Shown piece after piece: positions 53,763 through 61,840 of a stretch of DNA of 64,000 nucleotides; positions within the stretch are counted from its first letter, which is position 1, and the number at the start of each line of letters is the position of its first letter. The DNA is taken from positions 248,001 through 312,000 of the forward strand of contig NZ_JALDNB010000001.1 in assembly GCF_022699665.1 (NCBI RefSeq). The letters run 5' to 3'. The translations under genes and the position numbers were made by a program. The stretch is from Chryseobacterium aahli (lineage in GTDB: Bacteria; Bacteroidota; Bacteroidia; Flavobacteriales; Weeksellaceae). Under the pieces are notes generated by a model. The model saw only the letters and a program-made list of their open reading frames with translations, had not been told where the DNA came from and made no database searches.

Positions 53763-56540
53763 ATGAAAATTCAAAATATTGTCAAATTAAGTTTAATCTG
53801 TTTTGCCTTTGGAAATCTCACTGCGCAAAATCCGTGGCCAAAAACCACCGAGACTGCAAAACCGTGGACGCGCTGGTGGTGGATGGGAAATGGCGTCGAC
53901 GAAAAAGGCTTGGATAAGCAACTGACAACTTTAAATAAAGCAGGTTTCGGAGGTGTGGAAATCGTACCCATATACGGTGCAAAAGGTTTTGAAAAACAAT
54001 ACATCAATTACCTTTCTCCTGAATGGATGAAAATGTTGCAATTCACGACCAGCAAGGCAAAAAGCCTGAATATGGGCGTTGATATGGCGGTCGGAACAGG
54101 TTGGCCAATCGGTGGACCGCAAGTTGATGAACAGAACGCTGCAACAAAAATGATTGTTCAGACCTACACTATTTCATCTGGTGAAAAATTTTCAGATAAA
54201 ATCCTTTTGAAAGATGAGAAACAGAAGAATTTAAAAACAGTAAAACTCGACATTGTCACGGCTTACAATGAAAAAAATGAAGCTGTAGTTTTAACGGATA
54301 AAATCAATACTAATGGAACTTTAAACTGGAAGCCAAGTTCAGGAAAATGGACTATTTACGCAGTTTTTGTCGGTAAAACTTTACAAAAAGTGAAACGTGC
54401 TGCTCCTGGCGGCGAAGGTTACACTTTAGACCACTTTTCGCCGGACGCGACGAAGGATTATCTGAAAACTTTTGATAAGGCGTTTGGAAATTCCAACTAC
54501 GGAATCAGGTCTTTTTTCAATGACAGTTACGAGGTTTACAACGCCGACTGGACGTCGGATTTTTTAAATGAATTCAAAAAAAGAAGAGGCTATGATTTAA
54601 GTCCGTTCATCAAATATCTCGTGAGTAACGAGGAAAATGAAACTGCAGGAAGAGTAAAATCGGATTATAGAGAAACTCTGAATGAACTGATTTTAAATAA
54701 TTTTACCAAAGATTTTACCAACTGGGCGCATTCCAAAAACTCTAAAAATACCAATCAGGCACACGGTTCGCCGGGGAATTTGTTGGATTTATACGCAGCA
54801 GTTGACATTCCTGAATCTGAAACTTTTGGAAGTTCGATTTTTGAAATTCCAGGTTTGAAAAGAGATACTGCGGACATTCAGAAATCAGATATGCCGGATT
54901 TCAATATGCTGAAATTTGCTTCTTCGGCAGCAAATGTGACAGGCAAAAAATTAACTTCCAACGAAACTTTTACGTGGCTGACAGAGCATTTCAAAACCTC
55001 GTGGTCACAGGCCAAACCGGAAGTAGAGCAGGTGTTTTTATCGGGAATCAACCACGTTTTTTATCACGGTACGACTTATACTCCGGCTGATGTGAAGTTT
55101 CCTGGATGGTTGTTTTATGCGTCCGTAAATTTCGTTCCTGAAAACAGTTTATGGCCACATCTGAAAGGATTAAATTCTTATATTGAACGCACGCAATCTG
55201 TTTTGCAAAGCGGGAAATCGGATAACGAACTGTTGATGTACTGGCCTATTTATGACCAATGGGCGAGTCCGAAAGGGAAGGACGTGACGTTCAAAGTTCA
55301 TAACGTGGAAAAATGGTTGGTGCCGACCCCGATGTACGAAAATATGAATAAGCTCAGTAAAATGGGGTATTCTCTCGATATGATTTCGGATAAAATGATT
55401 GACGAATCAAAGTCGGAAAATCAGAAAATTCAGGTTTCGAAAGAAGGCTCAGCTTATCAGGTTTTAATTATTCCTGAACTGACGTATCTGCCGGAATCTA
55501 CTTTAAAAAGCATAATAGATTTAGCTCAAAACGGCGCATCAATCATCTTTCAAAACGAACCGAAAGATATTCCCGGAAACTTTGAAGTCGAAAAAAGAAG
55601 AACGCAGTTAAAGTCTTTATGGAATCAAATTTTGTTTCAAAACCAAGATGATAATTTGAAATTTGCTAACGTTGGTAAAGGAAAAATTGTTTTAAGTTCT
55701 GATGTTGCGAAAGCTTTGGAATATTTAAAAATTGAAAGAGAAAAACTGACCGATACTGGGTTGAAATTTGTGAGAAGACAATTTGACGGCGGAAAATATT
55801 ATTACATCGTCAACCACACTTCAAAGGAAATCAATCAGAATATTCCTTTAAATTTTGTCGGTAAGCAAGTGACTTTGATGAATCCTGAAAATGGAAATTA
55901 TGGACTTGCTCAGACTCAGAATAATTCAGTGAGAGTTCAGTTGAAATCAGGAGAATCCTTAATTATAAAAAATACCGAAAAAGTAGATGATTCAGTTCAA
56001 AAATGGCATTATACTGAAAAATTAGACGTACCAATTGTTTTAAACCAACCTTGGCAACTGAGTTTCAAAGAAGGCGGTCCCGAACTTCCGAAGACAAAAA
56101 CTTTAGACAAACTTCAGCCTTGGACAAACTTCACAGAAGATGCTTCAACCCAAAGTTTTTCGGGAACCGGAGTGTACACGACGACTTTAAAATTAAAAAA
56201 GAAAAATGCCGACAACTATCTTCTGAAATTTGATAAACTCTACGAAAGTGCTAGAGTGATTGTCAACGGTCAGGATGCCGGAATTGTCTGGAGTCTGCCT
56301 TTTGAAATCAACATAGGAAAATATTTAAAGAAAGGCAAAAATACCATTCAGATTGAAGTTTGTAACCTGATGGCGAACAGGATCCGATATATGGATCAAA
56401 ACAAGATCGTCTGGAGAAATTACAACGAGATCAATTTTGTTAACATCGATTACAAAGCTTTTGACGCATCCAATTGGAAAGTTCAACCTTCAGGTTTGGA
56501 TGGAGAAATTCAAATAGTTCCAATACATTATTCAAAATAA
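53763..56540 (+). CDS. GH106 alpha-L-rhamnosidase
   Basis: A 925-residue secreted GH106 enzyme that releases terminal alpha-L-rhamnose. The mature start shows the family hallmark PWTRWWWMGNGVDEKGLDKQ and AGFGGVEIVPIYGAKG, followed by MAVGTGWPIGGP. Middle motifs are DSYEVYNADWT and AHGSPGNLLDLYAAVDIPE. A C-terminal beta-sandwich (VIVNGQDAGIVWSLPFEINI) ends the protein. It closes the first pectin transcription unit, followed by a 182-bp gap carrying the second dispersed repeat. The released rhamnose would feed the symporter at the right edge. Confidence 0.92.
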   Translation: MKIQNIVKLSLICFAFGNLTAQNPWPKTTETAKPWTRWWWMGNGVDEKGLDKQLTTLNKAGFGGVEIVPIYGAKGFEKQYINYLSPEWMKMLQFTTSKAKSLNMGVDMAVGTGWPIGGPQVDEQNAATKMIVQTYTISSGEKFSDKILLKDEKQKNLKTVKLDIVTAYNEKNEAVVLTDKINTNGTLNWKPSSGKWTIYAVFVGKTLQKVKRAAPGGEGYTLDHFSPDATKDYLKTFDKAFGNSNYGIRSFFNDSYEVYNADWTSDFLNEFKKRRGYDLSPFIKYLVSNEENETAGRVKSDYRETLNELILNNFTKDFTNWAHSKNSKNTNQAHGSPGNLLDLYAAVDIPESETFGSSIFEIPGLKRDTADIQKSDMPDFNMLKFASSAANVTGKKLTSNETFTWLTEHFKTSWSQAKPEVEQVFLSGINHVFYHGTTYTPADVKFPGWLFYASVNFVPENSLWPHLKGLNSYIERTQSVLQSGKSDNELLMYWPIYDQWASPKGKDVTFKVHNVEKWLVPTPMYENMNKLSKMGYSLDMISDKMIDESKSENQKIQVSKEGSAYQVLIIPELTYLPESTLKSIIDLAQNGASIIFQNEPKDIPGNFEVEKRRTQLKSLWNQILFQNQDDNLKFANVGKGKIVLSSDVAKALEYLKIEREKLTDTGLKFVRRQFDGGKYYYIVNHTSKEINQNIPLNFVGKQVTLMNPENGNYGLAQTQNNSVRVQLKSGESLIIKNTEKVDDSVQKWHYTEKLDVPIVLNQPWQLSFKEGGPELPKTKTLDKLQPWTNFTEDASTQSFSGTGVYTTTLKLKKKNADNYLLKFDKLYESARVIVNGQDAGIVWSLPFEINIGKYLKKGKNTIQIEVCNLMANRIRYMDQNKIVWRNYNEINFVNIDYKAFDASNWKVQPSGLDGEIQIVPIHYSK

Positions 56541-56570
56541 ATTTTAGAATTATAAGATTTGAAACTTTGT

Positions 56571-56656
56571 GTTCTTATTTAAGTGAAACGCCTTTATGTA
56601 ATTTAAAAACATTTAGTAGTAAAAAAAAAACTTTGCGAACTTTGCGTTAAAAATTA
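56571..56656 (+). repeat. Dispersed intergenic repeat, copy 2
   Basis: Contains AAGTGAAACGCCTTTATGTA and CTTTGCGAACTTTGCGTTAA. It ends 66 bp before the DUF4350-like gene and is the most complete of the three copies on its left side together with copy 3. Confidence 0.75.
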
Positions 56657-56722
56657 TTAAGAAAACAGATAAATAAAATATGAACTCTAAAATTCAAGAA
56701 TTCAAAAAATAAAACATTAGAA

Positions 56723-57529
56723 ATGAGTACTAAAAGTATCATAAAAACATTCGCATTAGGAACTTTGCTGACATTCAGTTTTTCTAATGCTCAGCAGAAA
56801 CCCAAAGTCGTTTTAGATAATTTTTTTAACAACGAAAAAAGAGAACATAAAGAAACTAAAGAATTAGAATCTTGGCATTACACGTGGAACGACACGACCA
56901 ATGGTGGATTTTCTTTGTTGGGTGAAATTTTTCAAAAGCAAGGCGCAGAAATCAGTACTTTGACCACTGCACCCACCAAAAAAGATTTGAAAAATGCCAA
57001 TATTTACATCATCGTAGATGCCGATATTGACAAAGAAGCTTACGGCGGAAAGGCCAATCTGATTGACCCGACGAGCATCAAAAACCTGACAGATTGGGTG
57101 AAAAAAGGGGGAGTATTGGTCTTGATGAGCAACGATAATGGCAATTCAGAATTCGAACATTTCAATAAACTGGCTGGCGAATTTGGAATTCATTTCAACG
57201 ATGACAGCTACAACCGCGTCCAGAAAAGAGAATTTGAACAGGGAAAAGTAATAGTTCCGGCTGGAAATGAGGTTTTTTCTGAACAGAAATTATATATGAA
57301 AGAAGTGAGTTCCATCGACGTAAAATCCCCTGCTAAAGCCATTTTGACTGCTGAAGGAAAAAACATTGGAGCTATTGCAAAATTCGGCAAAGGGACGGTT
57401 TTCGCTTTGGGTGATCCTTGGTGTTACAACGAGTACATCGATGGCAAAAAGTTACCCGCAGATTTTACCAATTATCAGGGAAGTGAGGAATGGGTGAAGT
57501 GGTTGTTGAAGCAGACTTCTAAGAAATAA
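56723..57529 (+). CDS. DUF4350-like secreted protein of pectin loci
   Basis: A 268-residue exported protein (signal ends FSNAQQ). It has a class I glutamine-amidotransferase-like fold pattern: WHYTWNDTTNGGFSLLGEIF, then NIYIIVDADIDKEAYGG, WVKKGGVLVLMSNDNGNSEFEHFN and GTVFALGDPWCYNEY. From memory, closely similar segments occur as C-terminal domains joined to GH105/GH88 hydrolases in other Bacteroidota. Here it is a free-standing gene. No catalytic Cys is visible in the expected nucleophile elbow, so a binding or structural role is likely. It lies upstream of a repeat-rich gap before PL11. Confidence 0.7.
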   Translation: MSTKSIIKTFALGTLLTFSFSNAQQKPKVVLDNFFNNEKREHKETKELESWHYTWNDTTNGGFSLLGEIFQKQGAEISTLTTAPTKKDLKNANIYIIVDADIDKEAYGGKANLIDPTSIKNLTDWVKKGGVLVLMSNDNGNSEFEHFNKLAGEFGIHFNDDSYNRVQKREFEQGKVIVPAGNEVFSEQKLYMKEVSSIDVKSPAKAILTAEGKNIGAIAKFGKGTVFALGDPWCYNEYIDGKKLPADFTNYQGSEEWVKWLLKQTSKK

Positions 57530-57593
57530 TTACAGATGTGCAATCGGTTGAAATTGAGTAAATGGAATAATTTGGGCAGCTTAATCCGCCTGT

Positions 57594-57792
57594 AATTTAT
57601 CCTGAGCTTGTCGAAGGACTCCCGCTTTTTTGCTCGTCGTTCCTCCTCACAAAAAGAGCTCCGTTCAAGTCGGGCTGCGAGAGATTCTACGTTTTAAAGT
57701 GATTGCAAAGTTAATTTTTATCTTAAAATTATCAATCGGAGTGGGCTTTAGCCCGCTTAAAAAGGTTTTTCAAATCCGGCTTTAGCCAAAAC
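57594..57792. repeat. Composite intergenic repeat region
   Basis: About 200 bp with several short motifs of the sort found scattered between genes in flavobacteria. They include CCTGAGCTTGTCGAAGGACT, a GGGCTTTAGCCC hairpin (57743-57754), and a second GGCTTTAGCC segment near 57778. No coding frame is credible. It separates the DUF4350-like and PL11 genes. Confidence 0.6.
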
Positions 57793-57808
57793 TTATAAAA
57801 TCAGAATT

Positions 57809-59689
57809 ATGAATGTAAAATTCAGATTTATTTTAGCCGTAGTTCTCTTTTCAGAACTCCTGTCAGCACAAAGACAAATGGAATATCTGAAACGAGGAAT
57901 CATTGCCATTCCAGCAGATTCAGGCGTTTTTGTGAGTTGGCGTTTGCTTGGCACAGAGGCTCAGAATACCCATTTTGATTTGTACCGAACTGAAAATAAT
58001 TCAACTAAAAAGCTGAACGAAAAACCACTTTTGAACGAAACCACTTTTTTAGATAAAACAGCCGACAAAGCAAAGAATTACACCTATTTTGTAAAATCAA
58101 ATACTCATGATAAATCGGTAGATATTGATTCTGCGAGATATGTGGCAAATCAAAAACCGTATTTTTCAATTCCTCTTAAAACACCTGCAGGTTATACTCC
58201 AAACGACACCTCAGTAGCCGATTTGGACGGAGATGGCGAATATGAAATCATCCTTCATCAAACCGGAAGGTCGAAAGACAACAGCCAAAAAGGAGAAACC
58301 GACCCGCCAATTATTCAGGCTTACAAAATGGATGGAAAGCTTTTGTGGGAAATTAATTTAGGCAAAAACATCAGAGAAGGAGCGCATTATACGCAGTTTT
58401 TAGTCTATGATTTAGACCAGGACGGCAAAGCTGAAATTGTAATGAAAACCGCCGACGGAAGCAAAGACGGAATAGGGAAATTTATTGGCGACCCGACTAA
58501 AAATTACGTCAACGAAAACGGAATGATTCTCTCCGGACCGGAATATCTGACAGTTTTTGATGGACAAACAGGAGCGGAAATCAATACTGTAAATTATCAA
58601 GTACCAAGGTTTACAGGCAGTTTGAACCCCACCAATGAACAAATGACCGAAACCTGGGGCGACGCCAAAGGAAACCGACTCGACCGATTTTTGGGAGCCG
58701 TTGCTTACTTAGACGGCAAAACGCCGAGCGTCATTATGTCAAGAGGTTATTACACCAAAACTGCAATTGCAGCTTGGGATTATAAAGATAAAAAATTGAG
58801 TCTACGTTGGCTTTTTGATACAGAAAGCTCAGAAGAAAATAAGAAATACCGTGGACAAGGAAATCACAACTTGACCATCGCTGATGTCGACAATGACGGA
58901 AAGGATGAAATTGTTTTTGGCGCAATGACTGTTGATGATGATGGGAAAGTGCTGAACAGTACAGGTTATGGTCACGGCGATGCGTTGCACGTCGGAGATC
59001 TAGATCCATCAAATCCGGGATTGGAAATTTTTGATATTCAGGAGAGATTTGATGATGCAGGTGTACATTTCAGAGACGGAAAAACGGGAAAAGTTTTATG
59101 GAAATTACCATCATTACAGTATAGTAAAAAAGGCAAATATCAAGGCCCTGGAAGAGGTTTATCTTTAAATATTGATCCTCGGTATGAAGGTTCAGAATCT
59201 TGGGCAGCCGGAGCCGGACTGAAAGGAATTTATAATACGAAAGGAAAAAAAATCAGCGAGAAAAACCCAATTGCAAATATGGGAATTTATTGGGATGGTG
59301 ATTTTTTAAGTGAAATTTTAGACGGAACCAACGTCTCAAAATGGGATTGGAAAAACGAAAAGTCAAACGTGATTTTTGATGCTAAAAGTTTCCAGTGTGA
59401 ATCAAATAACGGAACCAAGAAAAATCCGGCTTTGGTCGCTGATTTGTTTGGAGACTGGCGTGAAGAAGTGATGTACAGAACAGCCGATAATCAGGAATTG
59501 AGAATTTTTTCTACGACCATTCCGACACAACATAGATTGTACACTTTGATGCACAATCCTCAGTATCGTTTGAGCATCGTCTGGCAAAATGTGGGCTACA
59601 ATCAGCCTCCGCATACCGATTATTATTTGGATGAATCTGTTAAAAGCCTGCCTCAACCTAAAGTGAAAAGCATTAAAGCAAAAAATTAA
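57809..59689 (+). CDS. PL11 rhamnogalacturonan lyase
   Basis: A 626-residue secreted polysaccharide lyase of family 11 that cleaves the rhamnogalacturonan-I backbone by beta-elimination. The signal peptide ends LLSAQ. The mature start RQMEYLKRGIIAI and GVFVSWRLLGTE is diagnostic. An eight-bladed propeller follows with Ca-binding repeats such as VADLDGDGEYEI, YDLDQDGKAEIVMKTADG and IADVDNDGKDEIVFGAM. It ends with the family-typical HNPQYRLSIVWQNVGYNQP. Its unsaturated products are substrates for the GH105 downstream. It lies 9 bp before the second CE12 gene. Confidence 0.95.
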   Translation: MNVKFRFILAVVLFSELLSAQRQMEYLKRGIIAIPADSGVFVSWRLLGTEAQNTHFDLYRTENNSTKKLNEKPLLNETTFLDKTADKAKNYTYFVKSNTHDKSVDIDSARYVANQKPYFSIPLKTPAGYTPNDTSVADLDGDGEYEIILHQTGRSKDNSQKGETDPPIIQAYKMDGKLLWEINLGKNIREGAHYTQFLVYDLDQDGKAEIVMKTADGSKDGIGKFIGDPTKNYVNENGMILSGPEYLTVFDGQTGAEINTVNYQVPRFTGSLNPTNEQMTETWGDAKGNRLDRFLGAVAYLDGKTPSVIMSRGYYTKTAIAAWDYKDKKLSLRWLFDTESSEENKKYRGQGNHNLTIADVDNDGKDEIVFGAMTVDDDGKVLNSTGYGHGDALHVGDLDPSNPGLEIFDIQERFDDAGVHFRDGKTGKVLWKLPSLQYSKKGKYQGPGRGLSLNIDPRYEGSESWAAGAGLKGIYNTKGKKISEKNPIANMGIYWDGDFLSEILDGTNVSKWDWKNEKSNVIFDAKSFQCESNNGTKKNPALVADLFGDWREEVMYRTADNQELRIFSTTIPTQHRLYTLMHNPQYRLSIVWQNVGYNQPPHTDYYLDESVKSLPQPKVKSIKAKN

Positions 59690-59698
59690 GCAAAAGTT

Positions 59699-60475
59699 AT
59701 GAAAATTAAATATATCATTCCCATTATTGCTTTGGTCATCGTGATTGGTGCATCATTTCAAAAACTTCAGAACAAGCCGGTGCTTTACATTATTGGAGAT
59801 TCGACAGTACAAAACGGTTCCGGGAAAGGCTCAGATTCCCTTTGGGGTTGGGGAAGTTTTATGAATCTTTTTTTAGATACTAACAAAATTGAAATTCATA
59901 ATCATGCAAAAGGGGGTAGGAGCAGTAGGACGTTTTTGACGGAAGGTCGTTGGGATTCGATTATGAAAACCATCAAAAAAGGCGATTATGTTTTGATGCA
60001 GTTCGGTCATAATGATGGTGGTGCATTGGATGATACTTTGAGGGCAAGAGGTACGATAAAAGAAATTGGAGAAGAGTCAAAAGATATTTACAATCCGATT
60101 CGTAAAGTAAACGAAACAGTTTACACTTACGGTCATTACATGAGAAAATATGCGAATGAAGCAAAATCTAAAGGGGCGATTCCCATCATCGTTTCGCCAA
60201 TTCCAAGAAATAAATTTGATGAGAAAGGCAAAATTGAAAAAGACCAGTACGGCATTTGGGCGCAAGAAGTTGCTCAACAAACCGGAGCTTATTTTTTAGA
60301 TTTAAATACAATGGTTATCGAGAAATATGAGAAAATGGGAGCCGAAAAAGTAAAAGCCTTTTTCCCGAAAGACCACACGCATACCAATGAAGCAGGCGCA
60401 ATTCTGAATGCAGAATTGGTTATGAAGGGAATCAAAGATTTAAAAGGTTGTCCATTAAAAAAATATGTTAAATAG
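59699..60475 (+). CDS. Rhamnogalacturonan acetylesterase (CE12, YesT-like)
   Basis: A 258-residue single-domain CE12 esterase with an N-terminal signal or anchor segment (YIIPIIALVIVIGASF). The nucleophile is Ser35 in IIGDSTVQNG, block II is HAKGGRSSRTFLTEGRWD, block III is VLMQFGHNDGG and the catalytic Asp/His pair lies in KDHTHTNEAGA. It is co-transcribed with PL11, consistent with removing acetyl groups that block the lyase. It is smaller than, and distinct from, the two-domain esterase upstream. Confidence 0.93.
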   Translation: MKIKYIIPIIALVIVIGASFQKLQNKPVLYIIGDSTVQNGSGKGSDSLWGWGSFMNLFLDTNKIEIHNHAKGGRSSRTFLTEGRWDSIMKTIKKGDYVLMQFGHNDGGALDDTLRARGTIKEIGEESKDIYNPIRKVNETVYTYGHYMRKYANEAKSKGAIPIIVSPIPRNKFDEKGKIEKDQYGIWAQEVAQQTGAYFLDLNTMVIEKYEKMGAEKVKAFFPKDHTHTNEAGAILNAELVMKGIKDLKGCPLKKYVK

Positions 60476-60511
60476 TAAAAAGGTTTGATTACTTATAATA
60501 AAAATCTCTGA

Positions 60512-60597
60512 GTTCTTATACAAGTGAAACGGCTTTGTGAAACTTAAAAGCAGTTTTTAAAAAAAAAGAAACTTTGTGCACTTCGTGTTCAAATCTT
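60512..60597 (+). repeat. Dispersed intergenic repeat, copy 3
   Basis: Shares GTTCTTAT, AAGTGAAACG and TTTGTGAAACTTAAAAGCA with the other copies. Its right end reads ACTTTGTGCACTTCGTGTTC rather than CTTTGCGAACTTTGCG. It ends 52 bp before the GH105 gene. Confidence 0.7.
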
Positions 60598-60649
60598 ATC
60601 AAAACCATTTACTCATCAATTAAAAATTAAATAAAAATATATAATACTT

Positions 60650-61810
60650 ATGAAAAAGCTATTAACAACAGGTTTTTTTGCACTGATTATCGGAGGTCTC
60701 ACTTCCTGCTCGGTACAGAAAAAAACTGCAGCAAACAAAGTTGAACTTCCCAACAAAAAAGAGGTTTTGGAAGTTTCAAGAAGAGCGAATCAATATTTTA
60801 TGAACAAGTGGCCGGATACCAAAAAAGATATTGTCGGTAAAAAAGTTTGGCCAAGCAATCTTTGGACGAGAGCGGTTTACTACGAAGGTTTGATGGCGTT
60901 ATATTCTGTAGACCCAAAAAAGGAATATTACGATTACGCAATGTCTTGGGCCAACAATCACAACTGGAATTTACAGCGCGGAACGTACACCCGAAATGCT
61001 GACCATCAGGCTTGCGGACAGACCTATCTTGACCTTTATGAAATCGACGGAAGAAAACATCCTGAAAGAATCAAAAATGTAAAAGCTGCTATGGATAGTA
61101 TGATTGCGACTCCAAAAGTAGACGATTGGTGGTGGATTGATGCGTTACAAATGTCGATGCCGATTTTCACGAAATTGGGTAGAATCACAGGTGAGCAAAA
61201 GTATTTTGACAGAAATTACGAAATGTATGCCTACACCAAGTACAAGCACGGAGGGAACGGTTTGTACAATCAGGCTGATAAAATATGGTGGAGAGATAAA
61301 GATTTCGTGCCGCCTTACAAAGAGCCGAATGGTGAAGATTGCTACTGGAGCAGAGGAAACGGTTGGGTAGTCGCTGCTTTGGCGAAAACTTTACAGGATA
61401 CACCAAAATCTGACCCTCATTATCAGGAATATTTACAGGATTATAAAGATTTATTGGCGGCGTTACTTCCAATCCAAAGAGAAGATGGTTTTTGGAATGT
61501 GAGTTTGCATGACCCAACCAATTTCGGTGGAAAGGAAATGACCGGAACGGCTCTTTTCGTTTACGGAATGGCTTATGGCGTGAATAACGGATTAATTGAC
61601 AGAGAAACGTATTTACCGGTTTTAGTTAAGGCCTGGAACGCCATTGCAAAAGATTCTGTTCAGCCGAACGGATTCTTAGGTTGGGTACAAGGAACAGGGA
61701 AGGAACCGAAAGACGGACAGCCACTTTCTATAAGTAAAGAGCCAGATTTTGAAGATTACGGTTTAGGTTGCTTGTTGCTTGCGGGAAGCGAGGTTTATAA
61801 ACTGAAATAA
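60650..61810 (+). CDS. GH105 unsaturated rhamnogalacturonyl hydrolase
   Basis: A 386-residue alpha/alpha-barrel hydrolase of family GH105, which removes the unsaturated galacturonate left by rhamnogalacturonan lyases. A lipoprotein signal with lipobox LTSC places it on a membrane surface. The catalytic Asp is in DDWWWIDALQM (about residue 164), with NADHQACGQTYLDLYE and YWSRGNGWVVAALAKTL as further family motifs. It acts directly after PL11 in the pathway. It is followed by the FG-GAP protein gene 30 bp downstream. Confidence 0.93.
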   Translation: MKKLLTTGFFALIIGGLTSCSVQKKTAANKVELPNKKEVLEVSRRANQYFMNKWPDTKKDIVGKKVWPSNLWTRAVYYEGLMALYSVDPKKEYYDYAMSWANNHNWNLQRGTYTRNADHQACGQTYLDLYEIDGRKHPERIKNVKAAMDSMIATPKVDDWWWIDALQMSMPIFTKLGRITGEQKYFDRNYEMYAYTKYKHGGNGLYNQADKIWWRDKDFVPPYKEPNGEDCYWSRGNGWVVAALAKTLQDTPKSDPHYQEYLQDYKDLLAALLPIQREDGFWNVSLHDPTNFGGKEMTGTALFVYGMAYGVNNGLIDRETYLPVLVKAWNAIAKDSVQPNGFLGWVQGTGKEPKDGQPLSISKEPDFEDYGLGCLLLAGSEVYKLK

Positions 61811-61840
61811 GCACAGAGCTATAATTAAAATAACTGCCCT

